Part shown: positions 1 to 5,429 of the stretch, piece after piece | Layout: every line of letters starts with the position of its first letter | Position numbering within the stretch: the stretch's first letter is position 1 | Assembly (NCBI GenBank): GCA_027004335.1 | Contig: JALTID010000103.1 | Location: 3,728 to 10,783 of the forward strand | From: JALTID01 sp027004335 [NCBI: bacterium] | GTDB taxonomy: Bacteria > JALSQH01 | DNA length: 7,056 bases | Direction: 5' to 3' | Position numbers and translations under genes: made by a program | Notes under the pieces: model-generated | What the model saw: the letters and a program-made list of their open reading frames with translations, nothing else | Told to the model about the DNA's origin: nothing | Databases searched by the model: none

Positions 1-843
1 ATATTCGGCAGTTGAAGAAAATTCGTCAATTATCTCTCTGGCTTTTAAGTATTCAGGAAATATTCCTTCGGTGGTAAAGGTGAGAATGAAAATAGGATCG
101 GAATTTGTGATACTGAGATCGTAGAAGACTTTTCTTGCCGCATTTGCATTATTTCTGATCCTTTTGCATGCTGAACAATCTGAATTCAATTTTTCAAAAT
201 AGTAATTGTCAGGTTTAACTGTTGAACCATCCATGCTCTTTATGGATGGCATAATGAGGAGCGCATATGTTGTTGATTGCTTGAGAGGAATATGGGGGTA
301 GAGAAAAAGGTAATTTTCATCGTAGTCAAAGTATGGTTCCATGGGAATAATAGTAGTTTCATCTGGATTTGTTGTTGCAGATGTGTTTTCACCATAAGAG
401 ATATTCCGAGAACTAATATTATTATTTCTTGGTTTACTAGATATCACCTTGATCAGGAAAAAGGGTGAATCAGGTGAAGTGCAGAGGAAAGAGTAAGCTT
501 TCTGGATAATATCAGGGTCCAGAGGCTTACTGAATTTTACTATTATGGGTGAGTTTAACCCAAAACCAGTCATTTTATCCATGGTTGAAACTGGGCTACC
601 GTAGGCATTCAAAACAGGATCTTTCTCTCTTTCAGCAGGGATTTTTAAAAAAATCCCTGTGGGTGAAAAAATACTTTCTCTTGTATATAAGTCCCATGGG
701 TATGGAAAAAGTCCATTTTCTGGAGATGTAAGAATATAGTTTGGTAGAGATTTCTCCTCATGAAGGGAGTAATTTACACATCCATAACTTATAAAGGCCA
801 ATAGCAGCGAAAGTAAAATAATGGTTTTATCTCTCAATATCAA
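1..843 (-). CDS. Exported probable lipoprotein with VolA-like/Ig-like N-terminal region (3' end outside window)
   Basis: The minus-strand frame is open from 843 to the window edge, giving 281 residues with no stop. After a short basic start (R4, K6) comes a hydrophobic stretch (about residues 8-20) ending ISYGC. Cys22 is the probable lipidation site, but Ser at -3 makes the lipobox non-canonical. The segment at about 65-105 (DPVLNAYGSP, then TGFGLNSPIIVKFSKPLDPD) and the later LTFTTEG resemble the N-terminal region of VolA-type surface lipases and bacterial Ig-like domains. This resemblance is by eye. The catalytic part, if any, lies outside the window, so lipase activity is not claimed. The TTG start at 843 is chosen because AGGAG lies 12 nt upstream. 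A GTG at 876 directly after an in-frame stop, or a TTG at 837, are alternatives. It overlaps the preceding small gene by 17 nt and is last of the visible operon. Confidence 0.72.
   Translation of the reverse strand, partial: MILRDKTIILLSLLLAFISYGCVNYSLHEEKSLPNYILTSPENGLFPYPWDLYTRESIFSPTGIFLKIPAEREKDPVLNAYGSPVSTMDKMTGFGLNSPIIVKFSKPLDPDIIQKAYSFLCTSPDSPFFLIKVISSKPRNNNISSRNISYGENTSATTNPDETTIIPMEPYFDYDENYLFLYPHIPLKQSTTYALLIMPSIKSMDGSTVKPDNYYFEKLNSDCSACKRIRNNANAARKVFYDLSITNSDPIFILTFTTEGIFPEYLKAREIIDEFSSTAEY
227..249. repeat. 8-bp inverted repeat with 7-nt loop inside the lipoprotein gene
   Basis: CCATCCAT (227-234) and ATGGATGG (242-249) are exact complements around a 7-nt loop. It is within the lipoprotein coding frame (MPSIKSMDGS). 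No poly-T tract follows it in the direction of transcription, so it is reported only as a possible mRNA hairpin. Confidence 0.4.
636..659. repeat. Near-perfect 24-bp palindrome (11-bp arms, 2-nt centre) inside the lipoprotein gene
   Basis: Arms CAGGGATTTTT (636-646) and AAAAATCCCTG (649-659) are exact reverse complements around AA. It lies in the coding part for GIFLKIPA of the lipoprotein. In RNA it could form a short, mostly A-U stem. It is not followed by a U-run that would make it a terminator. Confidence 0.6.
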
Positions 844-1093
844 TCTTTTCAGGTACTCCTTTTTTTGTGTACTCACTTATTGTCCCAATACTTGAAAAAG
901 GTATCCAGTGTCTGACAGCTTCCCTATCTGCGAATCTGTCATCAACTGTGACAAAAGTAAAAAAATCTTCAAATACATCTTTGATAAATCCGGTTTCTTT
1001 GTTGAACCTTCCATCGGTGGTAGTTAACTCTACCTTTCTCCCAGATAATTTCAAAAGTAGATCCTTTATAGTCAGCTTTTTCACCTCCGCCAT
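827..1093 (-). CDS. Small Sm-like (LSm-like) protein of unknown function, 88 aa
   Basis: This is a soluble 88-residue protein with no signal peptide or membrane segment. Residues 10-72 follow the pattern of an Sm-like beta barrel. A short helix (IKDLLLKLS) is followed by GRKVELTTTDG, then ETGFIKDVFEDFFTFVTV, and a final strand HWIPFSSIGTI. Compare the family pattern of a hydrophobic-rich strand, a DG turn, a G-containing bent strand, a D/E-x-F/V strand and an IP-x-x-x-I strand. The Hfq YKHA signature is not present, so it is not called Hfq. Small uncharacterised barrel families such as DUF2642 are an alternative fit. The start is well supported by AGGAGG 6 nt upstream. It sits 10 nt after the permease gene and overlaps the lipoprotein gene by 17 nt, which suggests a joint role with an ABC exporter. 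Whether it binds RNA is unknown. Confidence 0.75.
   Translation of the reverse strand: MAEVKKLTIKDLLLKLSGRKVELTTTDGRFNKETGFIKDVFEDFFTFVTVDDRFADREAVRHWIPFSSIGTISEYTKKGVPEKIDIER
856..860 (-). promoter_or_regulatory. Ribosome binding site for the partial lipoprotein gene
   Basis: AGGAG on the minus strand lies 12 nt before the TTG at 843, inside the 3' end of the preceding gene. The spacing is longer than ideal, so the start choice is uncertain. The gene may instead depend on translational coupling. Confidence 0.4.
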
Positions 1094-1099
1094 CTGTTA

Positions 1100-1105
1100 C
1101 CTCCT
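1100..1105 (-). promoter_or_regulatory. Strong ribosome binding site of the small Sm-like gene
   Basis: A full AGGAGG on the minus strand lies 6 nt before the ATG at 1093. It overlaps the TAG stop codon of the permease gene (1104-1106), so the small gene has its own strong initiation site despite the tight packing. This fixes the start codon. Confidence 0.85.
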
Positions 1106-2798
1106 AAATTTCCATCTCAGAAAATAGCTTAACAGCCTTTTTTAATGGAATAATATAACTGAGAAGAATTATTGTCAAGGCTGATCCGTAGAGAGAAAAA
1201 ATAATTAGGTATTCTCCAAAAGTTAGACGTTGTCTCAGGTATATATGTTTAAAGAGAAAATAGGTGGGTAAGGAAACAAGTGTCGTAACACCGATAACAA
1301 ACAGTGAAGTAATGAGCATGTATACTATCCCCCCGTAACTTGTAGCGATCTGTGCCACATTTTCGAATCTCAGTACGGGGTATTTTGTCCCGTAGTAGAT
1401 GCCCATGGTTGATACCGAAACAGTGAGAAAGAGAATTGTTACTGTTGAAACGGTGGTGATCAGTGGGGTTGTATTTAGAAATCTGCATGAGAAGAAAGTT
1501 ATTATGAAACCCACCACTGCAATGGGAAGTAAATTAAAGGTCATTTTGGATATTATGAATCTTTTTTCTTGAACAGGTGAACCTTTTATCAGCCACAGAG
1601 ACCTACTTTCAAGACTCACTGAGGGGAAAATAAATCTTGCCCCAAGAGCGGAGATTACAAGTCCTGCCAGTACAAGATTTGCGTAACCTATCATATTCTT
1701 CAGATAGAGAGAATTTATGGGGGTCTTATCAAGAGGCAAGACTGAAAAATTATAGAGATAGATTATTATGAGGAAAAGAAGTAAAAACAACTGAGACCAC
1801 TGAGATGCGTCTCTGAAGAATAACCTCCAGTCTTTCAAAAACATCTCTTTATAGAAAGAGGGCAGGAATGATGAGAGTTTTCCTATTATTGAATTTTCTC
1901 TCTTTTTCAATCTTGCTCCTTTACCCTCAATAGCCCTGGAAAGCCCATTTCTGAAAAAGAGGTAGAAACTGTATCTTGCAAGTAGATAGAAAAAATACCC
2001 TGTGTAGAGAAAAAAGAGAATATCTATCCATGGAATGGGGTGCTTTTCTAAGAGGTTCATTATGATCTTGTGCATCATGGTGGAGGGAAGGTAGGATGCG
2101 TTACCCTGGCTCAGGGTAGAAATGTAGTTCCCTATGGAACCCAGGAATTCAGGATTGACCAGTCTCTCCGGTCTCATGACCCTGAAGAGTAGAACCACTC
2201 CCCCAGCAAAGAGTATAGTTATAATTACAAAGAGATCCCTGAGAGTTCTAACGGGGAAAGCGTTTATCAGAAGCTCAGTTATAAGTTTTCCCATGGATGC
2301 AGGGATAATGAGGAAAGGAAATAGAATAATGAAAAGTGTAACATAGTAAGCTATCTCTGCTTTAAAGACTATTCCATAGGCAATGAAAACGGGTAATCCG
2401 AAAATATAAACCATCCACGAACTTATGATTGTGTTAAGTGTAAATCTCGTCTTGAATAGCAAATCGTAGTCCACGGGGGTTACTTGGAGCAGTTGTAGAT
2501 CCGACGAGAGAAAAAATGTTCCCAGAGAGGTAATTAAGTTACTGAAAATTAGAAGAGTGAAAAAAGTTATTAAAATAAGAGAAAGTATCTTGCTGACAAG
2601 AAATGGTCCAATCAACTGAATTGAATTGAAATATATTAGCATTTTCCATGAAATTATCAGAGTTACAACAAAAATAGTGATCCCAAGGAGAATTGCTCCA
2701 GAGATCTTTCGTACTAATATCCCCTTCTTCCGTGGGGGAAGAAAATTAAGGAGGAGAGGGTGAAATAGGGATAAAAAATTTAGATTCTTTCTATCCAT
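1104..2798 (-). CDS. ABC transporter permease, large polytopic membrane subunit (564 aa)
   Basis: This is a 564-residue inner-membrane protein with roughly 12 hydrophobic segments (about 34-56, 61-90, 121-143, 149-171, 187-207, 257-283, 333-352, 369-390, 420-439, 446-466, 487-510, 527-550). Cytoplasmic-looking basic loops occur around 285-330. The motifs KDWRLFFRDASQWSQL (322-337) and FPSVSLESRSLWLIKGSPV (391-409) match what I know of the large putative ABC exporter permease family (Pfam ABC_tran_2, PF16949). That assignment is from memory, not from a search. It would form the membrane channel driven by the ATPase encoded just upstream. The substrate is unknown. The ATG at 2798 lies within the last codons of the ATPase gene (19-nt overlap) and has no good Shine-Dalgarno sequence, so translation is probably coupled. 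No truncation or frameshift is seen. Confidence 0.88.
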   Translation of the reverse strand: MDRKNLNFLSLFHPLLLNFLPPRKKGILVRKISGAILLGITIFVVTLIISWKMLIYFNSIQLIGPFLVSKILSLILITFFTLLIFSNLITSLGTFFLSSDLQLLQVTPVDYDLLFKTRFTLNTIISSWMVYIFGLPVFIAYGIVFKAEIAYYVTLFIILFPFLIIPASMGKLITELLINAFPVRTLRDLFVIITILFAGGVVLLFRVMRPERLVNPEFLGSIGNYISTLSQGNASYLPSTMMHKIIMNLLEKHPIPWIDILFFLYTGYFFYLLARYSFYLFFRNGLSRAIEGKGARLKKRENSIIGKLSSFLPSFYKEMFLKDWRLFFRDASQWSQLFLLLFLIIIYLYNFSVLPLDKTPINSLYLKNMIGYANLVLAGLVISALGARFIFPSVSLESRSLWLIKGSPVQEKRFIISKMTFNLLPIAVVGFIITFFSCRFLNTTPLITTVSTVTILFLTVSVSTMGIYYGTKYPVLRFENVAQIATSYGGIVYMLITSLFVIGVTTLVSLPTYFLFKHIYLRQRLTFGEYLIIFSLYGSALTIILLSYIIPLKKAVKLFSEMEI

Positions 2799-3544
2799 TT
2801 TTCAACGAGGGAGGTTTCACCTGTTAATTTTAAGAAAATATCCTCAAGTTTTTCTTCTTTACCACTTCCGGCCATTTCTCTTAATTCTTCCGTTGTCCCC
2901 TCGGCAATGAGTGTTCCGCGATCTATTATTCCAATCCTATCACACATCTCCTCTGCCACTTCCAGAGAATGGGTAGACATAAAAATTGTGATCCCTCTCT
3001 CTCTGGCAAGTTTCCAGAAGGTCTTTTTAATTAATCTGGCACCTTTGGGATCAAGTCCCACCATGGGTTCATCTACAACGATTAATTGCGGATTGTGGAT
3101 AAATGCTGCGATCATTACCAATCTCTGTTTCATTCCATGGGAATAATTTTCAATGAGTTCATTCTGCCATTCCTGAAGATCAAATATTTCAAGAAAACTA
3201 TCAATGTCGTTTTTAATTTCGGAGGAGGAAAACCCATAGAGTGATGCAACAAAGTAGAGAAATTCCCTTCCTGTGAGTCTTTCGTATATGAATGGCCTGT
3301 CAGGAATTATTCCCATCAATTGCTTGGCCTTTTGAGAGTCCTTCAGGATGCTGTATCCTCCAATTACTGCGTCTCCCGATGTGGGGAGGAGAATCCCCGT
3401 TATAATTTTTATCGTGGTAGTCTTGCCTGCGCCATTTGGACCGAGAAACCCGTAGATTTCACCTTTTTTAACATGAAGATTAATTCCTTTTAGAGCCTCA
3501 AAAGTTCCAAATTTTTTCCTGAGATTTATTAACTCAAGCATCAT
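2780..3544 (-). CDS. ABC transporter ATP-binding protein (DrrA/CcmA-like, ABC-2 type exporter)
   Basis: This cytoplasmic ATPase of 254 residues powers the adjacent permease. Counting from the ATG at 3544 (MMLELINLRK), it shows Walker A GPNGAGKT at about 35-42 and an ABC signature YSHGMKQR at about 135-142. Walker B VVDEP (about 155-159), the D-loop GLDP and the H-loop STHS (about 190) follow. All catalytic residues are present. The signature is the YSHGM variant rather than LSGGQ, which is usual in this subfamily. A GTG at 3604 would add 20 residues, but these are hydrophobic, not conserved in ABC ATPases, and encoded by the promoter region. The ATG pair at 3544/3541 is therefore preferred. 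There is no Shine-Dalgarno sequence, and the -10 box ends 5 nt before the ATG, suggesting leaderless translation. The gene is first of the minus-strand operon and overlaps the permease gene by 19 nt. Confidence 0.93.
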   Translation of the reverse strand: MMLELINLRKKFGTFEALKGINLHVKKGEIYGFLGPNGAGKTTTIKIITGILLPTSGDAVIGGYSILKDSQKAKQLMGIIPDRPFIYERLTGREFLYFVASLYGFSSSEIKNDIDSFLEIFDLQEWQNELIENYSHGMKQRLVMIAAFIHNPQLIVVDEPMVGLDPKGARLIKKTFWKLARERGITIFMSTHSLEVAEEMCDRIGIIDRGTLIAEGTTEELREMAGSGKEEKLEDIFLKLTGETSLVEKWIERI

Positions 3545-3548
3545 GAAA

Positions 3549-3576
3549 ATTATACAGCAAAAGAATGTTATAACAA
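3549..3576 (-). promoter_or_regulatory. Predicted sigma70-type promoter of the ABC/lipoprotein operon
   Basis: Read on the minus strand: -35 TTGTTA (3576-3571), a 16-nt spacer, and a perfect -10 TATAAT (3554-3549). The start of transcription would fall at or next to the ATG at 3544, giving a leaderless mRNA. A 10-bp palindrome, TGTTATAACA (3566-3575), overlaps the -35 box and could be an operator, but there is no direct evidence for that. Confidence 0.65.
3566..3575. repeat. 10-bp perfect palindrome in the divergent promoter region
   Basis: TGTTATAACA reads the same on both strands. It covers most of the -35 box of the leftward promoter and lies about 10 nt upstream of the -35 of hrcA. A regulator binding here could affect both directions. 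It is short and AT-rich, so chance is a real possibility. Confidence 0.35.
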
Positions 3577-3584
3577 AAAGGTGA

Positions 3585-3613
3585 TTGACAATTTTTACTT
3601 TCACTGTTAAATT
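3585..3613 (+). promoter_or_regulatory. Predicted sigma70-type promoter of hrcA-grpE-dnaK
   Basis: A consensus -35 TTGACA (3585-3590), a 17-nt spacer and a -10 like TAAATT (3608-3613). The expected transcription start is near 3620, the A of the hrcA ATG, so the transcript would be leaderless. No CIRCE inverted repeat (TTAGCACTC-N9-GAGTGCTAA) overlaps it, although HrcA normally represses its own operon through one. Confidence 0.7.
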
Positions 3614-3619
3614 ATTATT

Positions 3620-4678
3620 ATGGGAAAATGGGAAAATAGTATGGTAAGAAAAAAAAGGAAGATAGATTTTGAAAAGAGAAAATTTATGGTTTTGAAATCC
3701 ATAGTTAAGGAGTATCTTGAGAAGGGTGCCCCTGTTTCTTCAAGATGCATTGCCAGGAAGTACGAATTTGGACTCAGCCCCGCTACAATAAGAAACATAA
3801 TGATGGATCTTGAAGAGGAAGGATATATTTTCCAGCCACATATTTCAGCAGGGAGAATTCCCACATCTTCAGGTTTTAGGGTTTATGTTGAGGAGCTTCT
3901 TCATTCTCCTCAGAGTATGTTGAATCTTTCCAAGCAATTCAAAGGGGAATTTGACTCAATAGATATGGGAGAGTCTTCAATTATTCCTGTTACTACAAAA
4001 ATTCTTTCCCGGGTGACACACTATCCTTCTATTGCTGTAACAAATCTCGTAGATGATCTGATCCTGAAAAGCTTTACCCTTGTCCCTCAGCCCCCACACT
4101 TGATTCTTGTAGTTATTGTTTATCAGGGTGGTATTGTTAAGACCTTATTGGTTAAGAATATTCATGAGCTTGATAAAAATTCGCTTATAAGGATCGGAAA
4201 CTATCTCACAGAAACTTTTTCAGATATGACGATGAGAGAGATTGAATTTCAGTTGAAAAAAAGAATAAAAGAAGTGAGAAACGAGCTGTATAAAACAGCC
4301 CTTGAGATTTATACTGAGATTTCTGATGAGTACCAGAGAAAAGGAATTGATCCTGCAGAGATACTTATAAATGGAGAGTTAAGTATTATGGAATATCCAG
4401 AGTTTTCAGATTCTGAGAAGGTTAGGAGATTACTGAAGGTATTGAGGGAAAAGGAGTTCATTTTAAGTGTAATGGAGAAGGCTAAAGAGAATCTTAATGG
4501 TACTGTACTTATGGGAGAAGAAATCGGAGCAACAGACCTGGATGTAGCTGTAATAGCTGGAGGTTTCCGTGGAATTATGAGAGGAGTGATTGGCATTGTT
4601 GGGCCATTAAGAATGAATTATCCAGAGGTTATAATGGCATTGCGTATGATTGTGAACAGGCTTAATCATAGAAATTGA
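3620..4678 (+). CDS. hrcA: Heat-inducible transcription repressor HrcA
   Basis: HrcA is a DNA-binding dimer that represses heat-shock chaperone operons and is thought to be kept active by GroEL. The 352-residue length is normal for the family. Residues 18-94 form the winged helix-turn-helix, with the hallmark run SPATIRNIMMDLEEEGYI (53-70) followed by QPHISAGRIPTSSGFRVYV (72-90). The C-terminal part ends with the family pattern GIVGPLRMNYPEVI (325-338). The gene is first in the operon and lies 17 nt before grpE. The ATG at 3620 has no Shine-Dalgarno sequence and sits where transcription should start. A second in-frame ATG at 3641 (MVRKKRK) is the alternative start and also lacks a clear ribosome binding site. 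No CIRCE operator is visible in the window, so how this HrcA recognises its targets is unclear. Confidence 0.96.
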   Translation: MGKWENSMVRKKRKIDFEKRKFMVLKSIVKEYLEKGAPVSSRCIARKYEFGLSPATIRNIMMDLEEEGYIFQPHISAGRIPTSSGFRVYVEELLHSPQSMLNLSKQFKGEFDSIDMGESSIIPVTTKILSRVTHYPSIAVTNLVDDLILKSFTLVPQPPHLILVVIVYQGGIVKTLLVKNIHELDKNSLIRIGNYLTETFSDMTMREIEFQLKKRIKEVRNELYKTALEIYTEISDEYQRKGIDPAEILINGELSIMEYPEFSDSEKVRRLLKVLREKEFILSVMEKAKENLNGTVLMGEEIGATDLDVAVIAGGFRGIMRGVIGIVGPLRMNYPEVIMALRMIVNRLNHRN

Positions 4679-4680
4679 AG

Positions 4681-4686
4681 AGGAGG
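4681..4686 (+). promoter_or_regulatory. Ribosome binding site of grpE
   Basis: AGGAGG lies 9 nt before the ATG at 4696, directly after the hrcA stop codon. It supports the first ATG over the internal one at 4729 (MQNPTEV). Confidence 0.85.
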
Positions 4687-4695
4687 TAGTTCCAG

Positions 4696-5406
4696 ATGAG
4701 CGGGAAAAAGAAAGAGGAAGAAAAAGATATGCAAAACCCAACTGAAGTAAAAGTTCAAATAGAGAAGGAAGAAAATGAAGAGGAAAATCTTCCTCTTGAA
4801 AAAGGAGATATGGGGATCCCTCCTGAACTTATTGAGGAAGCGGTGAAGAGTGTAAAAAGAGCGGAAAAGAAAGAAGGAAAAAAAGAGAAAAGTGAAGAAC
4901 AAAGCGAGAAAATTTCAGAGCTTGAAGGAAGGATTAAAGAGCTTGAAGCAGAAAAAGAGGATTTAAGTGATAGACTTCTGAGACTTGCCGCTGATTTTGA
5001 TAATTACAGGAAGAGAGTGGAGAAAGAGAAGGAGGAGATGTTCAACTATGGTCATGCGAACTTAATAAAGGATATTCTCATTGTGGTTGATAATCTTGAG
5101 AGAGCCATTGAGGTTGCAGAAGAAAATAGGGATGTTGATGCCCTCCTTAAGGGAGTAGAGTTAACATTAAATAGTTTCTGGAATATATTGAAGAGGTATG
5201 GTGTTGAACCTTTAGAGGCGGAGGGGAAACCATTTGATCCTAATTACCATGAAGCTATAACCCTCGTTGAAACTGGCGAGGTGGAGCCTGGAATAGTGGT
5301 AAAAGAGTTTCAGAAAGGCTACAAGATAAAAGACAGACTTTTAAGACCATCAAGGGTCGGTGTTTCATCAGCTCCGCAGGGAGATGAAGAGAAAGAACAA
5401 GAATAA
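4696..5406 (+). CDS. grpE: Nucleotide exchange factor GrpE (Hsp70 cochaperone)
   Basis: GrpE is a cytoplasmic homodimer that opens the nucleotide site of DnaK so that ADP leaves and substrate is released. The 236 residues divide into three parts. Residues 1-70 are a highly charged Lys/Glu-rich tail, probably disordered. Residues 70-165 are the long dimerising helices (coiled-coil heptads in SELEGRIKELEAEKEDLSDR, then the conserved LAADFDNYRKR at 97-106). Residues 170-226 are the beta domain that contacts DnaK, with FDPNYHEAI (180-188), KGYKIKDRLLRPSRVGVS (208-224) intact. It is somewhat longer than E. coli GrpE (197 residues), mainly through the charged N-terminus. It lies 17 nt after hrcA and 23 nt before dnaK in one operon, so it is presumably co-induced by heat. 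Confidence 0.97.
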   Translation: MSGKKKEEEKDMQNPTEVKVQIEKEENEEENLPLEKGDMGIPPELIEEAVKSVKRAEKKEGKKEKSEEQSEKISELEGRIKELEAEKEDLSDRLLRLAADFDNYRKRVEKEKEEMFNYGHANLIKDILIVVDNLERAIEVAEENRDVDALLKGVELTLNSFWNILKRYGVEPLEAEGKPFDPNYHEAITLVETGEVEPGIVVKEFQKGYKIKDRLLRPSRVGVSSAPQGDEEKEQE

Positions 5407-5414
5407 ATTTGTAA

Positions 5415-5420
5415 AAGGAG
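5415..5420 (+). promoter_or_regulatory. Ribosome binding site of dnaK
   Basis: AAGGAG lies 9 nt before the ATG at 5430 in the short grpE-dnaK spacer. That spacer shows no promoter or hairpin. Confidence 0.8.
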
Positions 5421-5429
5421 AGATAGGGT

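Noticed and set aside
227-249. Inverted repeat as a transcription terminator for the minus-strand operon
   Set aside because: It lies inside an open coding frame and has no poly-U tract on the transcribed side.
640-660. A T-TTT-TTA slippery heptamer in the lipoprotein reading frame, suggesting programmed -1 frameshifting
   Set aside because: The -1 frame reaches a TGA within a few codons, the zero frame stays open for hundreds of residues, and no proper downstream structure is present.
277-731. Plus-strand open frames at 277-468 and 549-731
   Set aside because: They lie antisense to the long open lipoprotein frame, have no ribosome sites or recognisable protein features, and look like shadows.
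867-1127. Plus-strand 86-codon frame antisense to the Sm-like gene
   Set aside because: The minus-strand gene has a strong AGGAGG site, operon fit and a sensible fold pattern; the plus-strand frame has none of these.
3545-3604. A 20-residue N-terminal extension of the ATPase starting at the GTG at 3604
   Set aside because: It has no ribosome site, spans the promoter boxes, and precedes the normal ABC ATPase N-terminus (LELINLRKKFG).
3607-3864. Minus-strand 85-codon frame over the start of hrcA
   Set aside because: It overlaps the conserved HrcA winged helix coding region, lacks family features, and is best explained as a shadow.
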